Shown piece by piece: positions 1-5,120 of a stretch of DNA of 8,382 bases; within the stretch, counting starts at the first letter, position 1; every line of letters starts with the position of its first letter. This stretch comes from Acidobacteriota bacterium (GTDB taxonomy: Bacteria; Acidobacteriota; Terriglobia; UBA7540): contig JAJYJL010000272.1 in assembly GCA_021789565.1 (NCBI GenBank), positions 1 to 8,382 of the forward strand. Reading direction: 5' to 3'. The notes beneath the pieces were generated by a model, which did no database searches, had not been told where the DNA came from, and saw only the letters and a list, made by a program, of their open reading frames with translations. The translations under genes and the position numbers were made by a program.

Positions 1-82
1 GGCTACAGGCGGCGCTCAACCCCGTCCATGCCCAGATCAGTACGCTGGAGCACTCGGTGCGGGAAGTCCGCGAACTGAAGGC
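1..82 (+). repeat. Direct repeat copy 1 inside the coiled-coil gene
   Basis: This copy matches 175-256 at 80 of 82 positions with an offset of 174 bp, exactly 58 codons. The only differences (14 vs 188 and 17 vs 191) fall in third codon positions and are silent (Ala, Leu), so both copies encode the same peptide. The copy may extend left of the window. Confidence 0.95.
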
Positions 83-866
83 TGAGGTGGTTGCCATGCC
101 GCCGGCGGAGCCGGCAATCGCAGCGGCGGATGTTGAAAACCTCTTGGCCGAACACGAGCGGTCGCTCCAGGAACGGCTACAGGCGGCACTAAACCCCGTC
201 CATGCCCAGATCAGTACGCTGGAGCACTCGGTGCGGGAAGTCCGCGAACTGAAGGCCCACGCGCTTGCGCAGACGCCGGCGGAACGCCCGGTCGCGGAGG
301 AGATTTCCGGCCGAATCGACGCGCTTGCTGCCGAGTTCCGTGAAAAATTGCAGGCCCAGGGGCAAATTGAGAAGCTCTTGGAACCCCGCCTGGGGCAAGC
401 GGCAGCCAAACTCGAAAAGTCTATCTGCAAAAAGGTTGAACAACTGGTTGCCCGGCACGAACAGTTGGTTCAGGAGAAGCTTCAGGGAACGCTGAACTCT
501 GTCCAGGCTCAGATCAGTGCGCTGGAACAGACGGTGCGGCAATTCCGTGAGCTGAAGGCTGAGCCGGTTGCGAAGTTGCCGGCGGAGCAGCCGGCCGTGG
601 CGGTGGATTGTGCGGCGAAAAAGGATGAAAGCAGCCTGAACACGGGGCTCAAAGGGTTCCTTGATCAGGCGTTCTCACGCATTGAATTGTCGTTCAATAA
701 GCTCCCGGAGAGCCTCAGGATCCCGCCCGCGCACGGCGCTGTTGTGGGGCTTGGAGAGCAGCACAACGCGTTACCCTTCCAGGATATGGACAGGGAAGCC
801 CGGATTCAGCAGGCCTTGGACTACCTGGGGCAGCTCGGTCCGAAAGACCCTTATCCTGTCAGCTAA
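1..866 (+). CDS. Repetitive coiled-coil protein, 3' part (5' end outside window)
   Basis: The reading frame is open from the first bases (first full codon at 3) to TAA at 864-866, giving 287 visible residues. The GTG at 57 lies inside a repeat unit and is not a credible start. The visible protein is mostly heptad-like, rich in E, Q, L, A and R, and consistent with long coiled coil. It has at least three copies of a unit built around LQ-x2-LN-x-V-x-AQIS-x-LE ... RELKA. Copies 1 and 2 are almost identical in DNA (1-82 and 175-256); copy 3 starts near 480 and is diverged. Pro/Ala-rich linkers (for example around 96-120 and 570-600) separate the units. The last 80 or so residues are not repetitive and may be a small C-terminal domain (KGFLDQAFSRIELSF ... 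RIQQALDYLGQLG). No membrane segment is visible. I do not recognise a family; a structural, chemoreceptor-like or scaffold role would be a guess. Confidence 0.8.
   Translation, partial: LQAALNPVHAQISTLEHSVREVRELKAEVVAMPPAEPAIAAADVENLLAEHERSLQERLQAALNPVHAQISTLEHSVREVRELKAHALAQTPAERPVAEEISGRIDALAAEFREKLQAQGQIEKLLEPRLGQAAAKLEKSICKKVEQLVARHEQLVQEKLQGTLNSVQAQISALEQTVRQFRELKAEPVAKLPAEQPAVAVDCAAKKDESSLNTGLKGFLDQAFSRIELSFNKLPESLRIPPAHGAVVGLGEQHNALPFQDMDREARIQQALDYLGQLGPKDPYPVS
175..256 (+). repeat. Direct repeat copy 2 inside the coiled-coil gene
   Basis: Second copy of the 82-bp near-identical unit. After 256 the two copies diverge abruptly (the codon after Lys-Ala is Glu in copy 1 and His in copy 2). 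A third, much more diverged copy lies at about 480-560. Confidence 0.95.
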
Positions 867-1006
867 CTGGAAAACCCTAAATCCAGCCCTTGATGCGAAG
901 CCCGCCGCCGGCATACCCGGCCGGGATCATCCCCGCGGCGCGCCAATATAGGGAGATACTTCAGGGCCGCACTTGTAGCTCCCCTATCTCCTATCCCCAA
1001 CTTCCG

Positions 1007-1036
1007 TTGACTTGTCCTGCGCGCCTTTTCTATACT
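1007..1036 (+). promoter_or_regulatory. Sigma-70-type promoter of the carbinolamine dehydratase gene
   Basis: The -35 element TTGACT (1007-1012) and the -10 element TATACT (1031-1036) are separated by 18 bp, each one base from consensus. Transcription would start near 1043, giving a leader of about 25 nt that contains the ribosome-binding site. Upstream, 867-1006 holds no gene. It contains a weak dyad GGAGATA (952-958) / TATCTCC (985-991) and a perfect 10-bp palindrome CCCGGCCGGG (916-925), neither with a clear role. Confidence 0.7.
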
Positions 1037-1055
1037 CAACTACGAAGTCGACATG

Positions 1056-1064
1056 AGAAGGAGG
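1056..1064 (+). promoter_or_regulatory. Ribosome-binding site deciding a GTG start
   Basis: AGAAGGAGG is an almost complete anti-16S match lying 4 nt upstream of GTG at 1069. It supports GTG as the start of the dehydratase gene over the out-of-frame ATG at 1053. Confidence 0.75.
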
Positions 1065-1068
1065 CGTT

Positions 1069-1359
1069 GTGGCGGCATTCAGCAAGAACGAAATCCAGCA
1101 GAAACTGAAAGACCTGCAGGGGTGGTCGCAACAGGGAAAGGCCATTCAGAAGAGGTACACCCTCAAGTCCTTCTTGTCCGCCATGGAACTGGTCAACAAG
1201 ATCGCCGGGGCGGCCGAAGAGGTGCAGCACCATCCCGACATCACCATCAGCTACAACGTGGTGGGTGTCTCGCTTTCCACCCACAGTGAAGGCGGCGTCA
1301 CCCGGAAAGATTTTGATCTCGCGCAGCAGATCGACAAGCTGGCTGCAGCCCATTCTTAA
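1069..1359 (+). CDS. Pterin-4a-carbinolamine dehydratase (PCD/DCoH family)
   Basis: The 96-residue cytosolic protein matches the usual length of the family (COG2154). The enzyme dehydrates 4a-hydroxytetrahydropterin to quinonoid dihydropterin, recycling the pterin cofactor of aromatic amino-acid hydroxylases. The signature is visible: E50-E51 then HHPD at 54-57, the following strand ITISYN, and LSTH at 69-72 followed by an acidic/Gly turn and the closing helix DFDLAQQID at 81-89. H54, H55 and H72 are the expected active-site histidines. The start is GTG with a strong SD. No aromatic hydroxylase gene is in the window, so its partner is elsewhere or its role differs. COG2154 proteins have also been proposed to act in molybdopterin metabolism, which is of interest given xdhC/mocA 2.2 kb downstream; that link is inference. 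The gene appears monocistronic. Confidence 0.92.
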   Translation: MAAFSKNEIQQKLKDLQGWSQQGKAIQKRYTLKSFLSAMELVNKIAGAAEEVQHHPDITISYNVVGVSLSTHSEGGVTRKDFDLAQQIDKLAAAHS

Positions 1360-1382
1360 GGCGGTCTGACGCTGCACCGCCA

Positions 1383-1423
1383 GGCGGCGGAACGGCCTGT
1401 CCCGCGCGGGCGGGGCCGCCGCC
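1383..1423 (+). terminator. GC-rich hairpin downstream of the dehydratase gene
   Basis: GGCGGCGG (1383-1390) pairs with CCGCCGCC (1416-1423) around a 25-nt loop that itself holds the palindrome CCCGCGCGGG. It begins 23 bp after the stop codon. There is no T-tract after the stem, so it is at best an atypical terminator or a 3'-end stabilising hairpin. The rest of 1360-1545 shows no gene. Confidence 0.3.
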
Positions 1424-1545
1424 AGCGCCGCACTCAGCGCACATTCTGGCGCAGCCGGTTTATTCCAGTCCTGACGGTTAAATATGCAACCAACGGGCTT
1501 CGGCTTAACAAGCGGCAGCACAAGCTTATTGGCAAGGAAGAATGC

Positions 1546-1965
1546 ATGTCGACACTCGTACAGTGGGTACACGTCAGCGCAGCCGTGATCGGCGTGGGAG
1601 GCATGGCATTCATGCTGCTTGTTTTGTTTCCCTCCGCTGGCCTTCTGGAAGAGGAACAGCAGAAGCGTCTGCTGAAAGCCGCCCTGGGAAGGTTCCGATG
1701 GGTTTCCTGGTCCGTGATTGTCCTGCTGCTGGCTTCTGGCCTCTACAACGTCAAACTGGTGTGGCTGGTTCCCTGGGGACCGTACTGGAAGTTCCTTGCC
1801 CTGAAGATTGTTCTGGCGCTGCTGGTTTTTGTCATCATCCTGTGCCTCACCATTCCGTTGAAAATCTTCAACGGGTTCAGAGAGCACAGGAGGCAGTGGC
1901 TTTACACCGCCTTCGGCCTGGCCATGATTGTGATCCTGATCTCCGCCTACCTGCGCCGTGGGTAG
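1546..1965 (+). CDS. Four-helix integral membrane protein, CopD/HemJ-like
   Basis: A 139-residue protein with four clear hydrophobic segments at about 6-28, 51-73, 83-105 and 117-135 and no other domain. The first segment carries a conserved-looking WVH-x3-A-x-IGVGGMAF pattern, with a His inside the helix and a Gly-Gly turn. This resembles small heme- or copper-associated membrane families (CopD domain, HemJ/UPF0093, DUF2269). I cannot choose among them and the similarity is by eye. The ATG at 1546 has AAGGAAG (1534-1540) at 5-nt spacing. The stop is only 5-14 bp from the next gene, which is also a membrane protein, so the two are probably co-transcribed and may form one complex. A metal or heme role is inference from the family resemblance and the helix histidine (H9). 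Confidence 0.8.
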   Translation: MSTLVQWVHVSAAVIGVGGMAFMLLVLFPSAGLLEEEQQKRLLKAALGRFRWVSWSVIVLLLASGLYNVKLVWLVPWGPYWKFLALKIVLALLVFVIILCLTIPLKIFNGFREHRRQWLYTAFGLAMIVILISAYLRRG

Positions 1966-1979
1966 CGTGAGTGGGAGCG

Positions 1980-2396
1980 ATGGGCAAATACGAAACAATT
2001 TTGTTTGTATGCTTCATAGCCGCACTTCTCCCCGCGTCCGGCCTTTACCATCTAATAATCTTCAAAGTGAACCGTAAGGTACCGCCTGGAGGCAAGATCC
2101 CGCATACACTGGTTCCCAGGTGGTCGAACCGTCTCTCAATTGAGTACAAAGGGCTTTACCCACGAAGCCGGCTTTACCAGTTGACGATGCTCCTTGTCAT
2201 CGCCGGTTTCGTAATCGCTCTGCTTTTCGTTGCCCTGCGAGTGTGGGAGCAGGCCACCGGCAACTGGAAGGCCAAGGCGGCGACTTCGCCGCGGCCGCAG
2301 TTCACGGCCTCAGCAGGATCTTTCCGAAGAAATCGCGGCTCTCCATTTTCCTCTGCGCCTCGGCGGCTTCCGCCAGCGGGAAGACGGAATCGATGA
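1980..2396 (+). CDS. Unrecognised two-helix membrane protein with Arg-rich tail
   Basis: From ATG 1980 the protein is 138 residues; a GTG at 1971 in the same frame would add three. GGGAG at 1973-1977 is close to the ATG (2 nt), so the start is not settled. Two hydrophobic helices are visible, at about 5-29 and 68-90, separated by a basic loop with several Pro and Tyr (NRKVPPGGK ... YKGLYPRSRLYQ). This loop would face the cytoplasm if the positive-inside rule holds. After about residue 98 the sequence becomes low-complexity and Arg/Ser/Pro-rich. The last 95 bp lie antisense to the 3' end of the convergent dehydrogenase gene, so this tail may be a read-through extension rather than a conserved domain. 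It is probably an operon partner of the four-helix membrane protein upstream. I do not recognise the family. Confidence 0.65.
   Translation: MGKYETILFVCFIAALLPASGLYHLIIFKVNRKVPPGGKIPHTLVPRWSNRLSIEYKGLYPRSRLYQLTMLLVIAGFVIALLFVALRVWEQATGNWKAKAATSPRPQFTASAGSFRRNRGSPFSSAPRRLPPAGRRNR
2277..2292 (-). terminator. Hairpin just past the dehydrogenase stop
   Basis: GCGGCG (2277-2282) and CGCCGC (2287-2292) form a 6-bp all-GC stem with an ACTT loop (AAGT on the minus strand), 10 bp beyond the stop codon of the minus-strand dehydrogenase. No T-tract follows. The stem also lies inside the convergent membrane-protein frame, so it could act on both transcripts or be coincidental. Confidence 0.3.
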
Positions 2397-3330
2397 CCGG
2401 CTTCAATTTGCGCTGGCCGATCAGCTTGAGCACGTCCATCAATTCTCCTTTGCCGCCCATAAACGAGCCGAGGACGGCCCTCTGCCGCCCGAACAGCGCC
2501 TGAATGTTCAGCTTGACTTCGCCGCCGCTCGTCACTCCACAGGTCACCAGGCGCCCGCAGGTGGCGAGCGAGGCAAAGCAATCCTCCCAAACGGCCTGGC
2601 CCACGTGCTCGACGATCACGTCCACGCCGCGTTTGCCGGTCAGCCGCGACACTTCTTCGGCGATGGACTGCCTGGTGTGATTGATGCCCTCATCGGCGCC
2701 CAGGGCGCGGGCTTTCTCAAGCTTCTCGTCCGTCCCTGCCACCGTAATCACCCGGCATCCCACAAGCTTTGCCACCTGGATGGCGGCGATGCCCACGCCC
2801 GAGCCCGCGCCCACCACCAGCACATCTTCGCCGGGCTGCAATTTTGCGCGCCCCAAAAGCATGTGCCAGGCGGTCAGGAACACCAGCGGCACCGAGGCCG
2901 CTTCCTCAAAATTCAAATCGCCGGGAATCGGAATCACGTTCATGGCCGGGGACTTCACGTATTCGGCATAGCCGCCGTCCACCATCACGCCGAAAATCGT
3001 GTAGCTGCGGCAGGCGCTGTCGAGGCCCTTCCAGCATGCCTCGCACTGGCCGCAACCGATCCCCGGAGCCAGCAGCACGCGTTCGCCCACTTTCGCGTGG
3101 GTTACCAGCGCCCCAACCTGCGCAACCTCGCCTGAGATGTCGCTGCCCACAATGTGCGGCATGGGCAGCTTCCAGGCGCGCACGCCACTGCGCACCCACA
3201 GGTCAAGATGGTTCAGCGCGCACGCTTTCACCTTTACCAGAACTTCGTTGGGCTGGATTTCAGGTTCTGGCGCGTCTTCGTATTTCAAAACGTCCGGGCC
3301 GCCGTGCTCGTGGAATCGAACCGCTTTCAT
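2302..3330 (-). CDS. Medium-chain dehydrogenase/reductase, quinone-oxidoreductase-like with structural zinc site
   Basis: This is a 342-residue cytosolic NAD(P)H-dependent oxidoreductase of typical length. It has an N-terminal GroES-like domain (about 1-130), a Rossmann domain with GAGSGVG at 174-180 and AGTDEKLEKARALGAD at 198-213, and a C-terminal return to the GroES fold. Four cysteines, C93, C96, C99 and C107, have exactly the 3-3-8 spacing of the structural zinc lobe of alcohol dehydrogenases. The catalytic zinc ligands are missing: the positions usually Cys, His-Glu and Cys read N40, S63-D64 and a hydrophobic LVFLTAW stretch (149-155), as in zinc-free quinone oxidoreductases. The likely reaction is reduction of an enone, quinone or enoyl substrate, or an alcohol/aldehyde conversion without catalytic zinc; the substrate cannot be told. 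The ATG is preceded by GAGAGG (3337-3342 on the minus strand). It is divergent from xdhC. Confidence 0.88.
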   Translation of the reverse strand: MKAVRFHEHGGPDVLKYEDAPEPEIQPNEVLVKVKACALNHLDLWVRSGVRAWKLPMPHIVGSDISGEVAQVGALVTHAKVGERVLLAPGIGCGQCEACWKGLDSACRSYTIFGVMVDGGYAEYVKSPAMNVIPIPGDLNFEEAASVPLVFLTAWHMLLGRAKLQPGEDVLVVGAGSGVGIAAIQVAKLVGCRVITVAGTDEKLEKARALGADEGINHTRQSIAEEVSRLTGKRGVDVIVEHVGQAVWEDCFASLATCGRLVTCGVTSGGEVKLNIQALFGRQRAVLGSFMGGKGELMDVLKLIGQRKLKPVIDSVFPLAEAAEAQRKMESRDFFGKILLRP

Positions 3331-3425
3331 TCCAAACCTCTCAATTGTGATTAACTGATATGTTACCAGACCTTCCTTGAAGGCGAATTGCCCGAGAGTT
3401 ATCGATGCTTCCCACCAAAAGCATT

Positions 3426-3516
3426 CTCACGCCAAGGCGCAAAGGCGCAAATATAATGTCAGATCCAACCTCAAGGCTTGTACGCCTTCCTTGGCGTCTT
3501 TGCGCCTTTGCGTGAG
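3426..3516. repeat. Large imperfect inverted repeat in the divergent intergenic region
   Basis: The left arm 3426-3451 (ctcacgccaaggcgcaaagg...) pairs with the right arm 3491-3516 (...tttgcgcctttgcgtgag) with a few mismatches over about 26 bp, around a loop of about 39 bp. Each arm itself contains a short 'gcgcaaag'-type tandem. Elements of this style recur between genes in several bacterial phyla as dispersed repeats; that is from memory. It sits between the divergent dehydrogenase and xdhC genes and would form a long hairpin in RNA from either strand. The rest of 3331-3606 (276 bp) contains only the xdhC promoter candidate. Confidence 0.8.
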
Positions 3517-3565
3517 TTGCTCTTGTAGGTGAAATGCGTCCAGGCGCGCTTGATGGTGGCCGCAA

Positions 3566-3594
3566 TTGACAACGCCCGAGCACCAGTTTACCCT
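3566..3594 (+). promoter_or_regulatory. Sigma-70-type promoter for xdhC-mocA
   Basis: A perfect TTGACA (3566-3571) is followed after 17 bp by TACCCT (3589-3594), which keeps the key TA...T of a -10 box. Transcription would start near 3601, only about 6 nt before the ATG at 3607. This implies a leaderless or nearly leaderless mRNA, in agreement with the absence of any SD before that ATG. Confidence 0.55.
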
Positions 3595-3606
3595 GAAAAT
3601 AACTTT

Positions 3607-4431
3607 ATGAGCGACGTCTTCAGTGAAATCGTCAAGCTGCGGAACGCAGGCCGCAAGGGAGCTCTGGCCACCATCATCCAGGTGCAGGGATCCATTCCCA
3701 GCTACGAGTGCTCCAAGATTCTGATCCGCGATGACGGCTCAATTGTGGGCACGGTGGGCGGCGGCTGCGTGGAGGCTGACGTCTGGTCCGCCGCGCAGGA
3801 CGTGATGCGGGAAGAGAAGCCGCGCCGCCTGCACTTCAACCTCAACGCCAATCCGGAATACGACACCGGCCTCGTCTGCGGCGGTTCACTCGACATTTTC
3901 GTCGAGCCCATTCTGGCCACGCCCACGCTGTACCTTTTCGGCGGCGGCCACGTTTCACGCAGCGTCGCCACTGTGGCGGGGCTTGCCGGGTTTGACATCG
4001 TGGTCTCGGACGACCGCGAGGCCTTCGCGAATAAGGAGCGTTTTCCGTCGGTCATGGCCACGCACACCGGCCCGTGGGAGGAAATCTTCCCGCAGATCGT
4101 TCCCAACACCCTCGCTTACATCGTCATCGCCACGCGCGGGCACAAGGGCGATCTCGATTGCCTGCGCTGGGCCGTCACGACTGATGCGCGCTATGTGGGC
4201 ATGGTGGGCAGCAAGCGGAAGCTGGCCGAGTTTGCCAAAATTCTCACCGCCGAGGGTGTTTCCGCCGAGAGGCTTGAGCGGGTGCACTCGCCCGTGGGGC
4301 TCGATATCGGCGCGCTCACGCCGGAAGAGATTTCCGTTTCCATCGTGGCCGAAATGATTGCCGTGCGCAGAAATGTCGCCGCCCTAGTCCCGTCGCTCGC
4401 CTGGAAGCCCAAAGTCCAGCAAACATCATGA
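3607..4431 (+). CDS. xdhC: XdhC/CoxI family molybdenum-hydroxylase maturation protein
   Basis: A 274-residue cytosolic protein. Family members bind molybdenum cofactor, help its sulfuration and insert it into xanthine-dehydrogenase-type hydroxylases. The N-terminal XdhC/CoxI domain is clear: QVQGSIPSYE at 25-34, DGSIVGTVGGGCVEADV at 43-59 and CGG at 91-93. The C-terminal Rossmann domain has FGGGHVSR at 111-118, SDDREAFANKERFP at 134-147, ATRGHKGDLDCL at 175-186, YVGMVGSKRK at 196-205 and VHSPVGLDIGA at 226-236, with the closing TPEEISVSIVAEMIAVRR. The ATG at 3607 begins exactly where family homology would begin; the frame opens further up to a GTG at 3529, but those 26 residues look non-homologous and overlap the promoter. 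There is no SD before 3607. The stop overlaps the mocA-like start by 4 bp (ATGA), so translation is probably coupled. Confidence 0.92.
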   Translation: MSDVFSEIVKLRNAGRKGALATIIQVQGSIPSYECSKILIRDDGSIVGTVGGGCVEADVWSAAQDVMREEKPRRLHFNLNANPEYDTGLVCGGSLDIFVEPILATPTLYLFGGGHVSRSVATVAGLAGFDIVVSDDREAFANKERFPSVMATHTGPWEEIFPQIVPNTLAYIVIATRGHKGDLDCLRWAVTTDARYVGMVGSKRKLAEFAKILTAEGVSAERLERVHSPVGLDIGALTPEEISVSIVAEMIAVRRNVAALVPSLAWKPKVQQTS

Positions 4432-5057
4432 ACGTTGTTTCGGAATCTGCCGCGACGCCCTCCTCGCCGGTTGTCGCTGCTGTTGTGCTTGCCGCAGGCG
4501 AGTCCTTACGCATGGGGGCTGACAAGGCCCTGCTGATGTATCGCGGCAGGACTTTCCTTGAAAACATCATCTCCGTGCTGCGCAAAGCCGGCATCGGGCG
4601 GGTGGTTGTTGTTTTAGGCCATCACGCAGAGCTGATCCAGCAGAGCATGGACCTCTCGGCGGTTGAGGTGGCCGTCAATCAGGACTACCGCCATGGCCAG
4701 ACTTCGTCCCTCCAGGCGGGCTTGCGGGTACTGGCAGCGAACAAACCCGCAGGCGTGGTATTTTGCCTCGTAGATCACCCTTCAGTTTCAGCGGAAACAG
4801 TGCAGACGTTAATCCAACACTTTAAGTCTACGGGCAAGCCGGTTGTCATCCCGCAACTCAACGGCAAGCACGGCCATCCGGTGCTCGTGGGCAAGGAAGT
4901 GGTTGATCAGATTGCAGCACTCGGTCCTAACCGGGGCGCCGATACGGTCATCCACCATTACCGCCCTCAGACGGAGTTTGTCGAGGTTACCGACCGCGGC
5001 ATCCTCATCGACGTCGACGACCCTGAAAGCTATCTCAAGCTGACAACTGGAAGGTAG
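4428..5057 (+). CDS. mocA: MocA-like nucleotidyltransferase (molybdenum cofactor cytidylyltransferase family)
   Basis: A 209-residue cytosolic protein of the MobA/MocA NTP-transferase fold. MocA attaches CMP to molybdopterin to make the MCD form of Moco used by xanthine-dehydrogenase-family enzymes. The nucleotide loop LAAGESLRMGADK at 21-33 is a textbook family signature. Others are NQDYRHGQTSSLQAGL at 84-99, the metal-binding Asp in FCLVDHPSV (D116; more often GDQP or GDMP), GKHGHPVL at 146-153, and the acidic DVDDPE near the end (195-200). XdhC directly upstream with an ATGA overlap supports MocA over MobA (GTP-using) or a sugar-phosphate transferase. The symbol rests on this context; substrate specificity is not proven. 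A GGGAGGG/CCCTCCC hairpin follows the stop. Confidence 0.85.
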   Translation: MNVVSESAATPSSPVVAAVVLAAGESLRMGADKALLMYRGRTFLENIISVLRKAGIGRVVVVLGHHAELIQQSMDLSAVEVAVNQDYRHGQTSSLQAGLRVLAANKPAGVVFCLVDHPSVSAETVQTLIQHFKSTGKPVVIPQLNGKHGHPVLVGKEVVDQIAALGPNRGADTVIHHYRPQTEFVEVTDRGILIDVDDPESYLKLTTGR

Positions 5058-5075
5058 GGGAGGGTCTGCCCTCCC
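5058..5075 (+). terminator. Hairpin directly after mocA
   Basis: GGGAGGG (5058-5064), loop TCTG, CCCTCCC (5069-5075): a perfect 7-bp stem starting one base after the TAG. No T-run follows. It lies between convergent genes (mocA and the Clp-N gene), a position expected for a terminator. It would be an atypical intrinsic terminator or an RNA-stabilising stem. Confidence 0.45.
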
Positions 5076-5120
5076 GAAACCTTCAGGGAGAATAAGAGCC
5101 CAAATGCTCGCCCCAGCGAG

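Noticed and set aside
57..866. GTG at 57 as the start of the coiled-coil gene
   Set aside because: The frame is open to the window edge and the GTG is inside a repeat unit whose second copy has the same GTG (at 231) mid-gene, so the true start is upstream.
952..991. Dyad GGAGATA/TATCTCC upstream of the dehydratase promoter as an operator or terminator
   Set aside because: Only 7 bp per arm with a 26-nt loop and no T-tract; such pairs are expected by chance in this length.
1036..1998. 320-codon open frame on the minus strand
   Set aside because: It covers the dehydratase and four-helix genes in antisense. Its product is Gln/Asp/Pro-rich with no recognisable motif, and both plus-strand genes have SDs and signatures.
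2230..3135. 301-codon open frame on the plus strand
   Set aside because: It is the antisense shadow of the medium-chain dehydrogenase; His/Ala-rich translation, no SD.
3426..3516. CRISPR array or riboswitch in the repeat-bearing intergenic region
   Set aside because: The repeats are inverted, only two arms exist, and there are no regularly spaced unique spacers or conserved aptamer features.
3341..3583. 80-codon minus-strand frame in the divergent intergenic region
   Set aside because: It runs through the inverted repeat and reads as a repeat translation (HAKAQRRQGRR); it also overlaps the xdhC promoter. Such frames are common false gene calls.
3529..3606. Upstream GTG start for xdhC
   Set aside because: It would add 26 residues with no likeness to the family and would place the near-consensus promoter inside the gene. 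The family-like start is ATG 3607.
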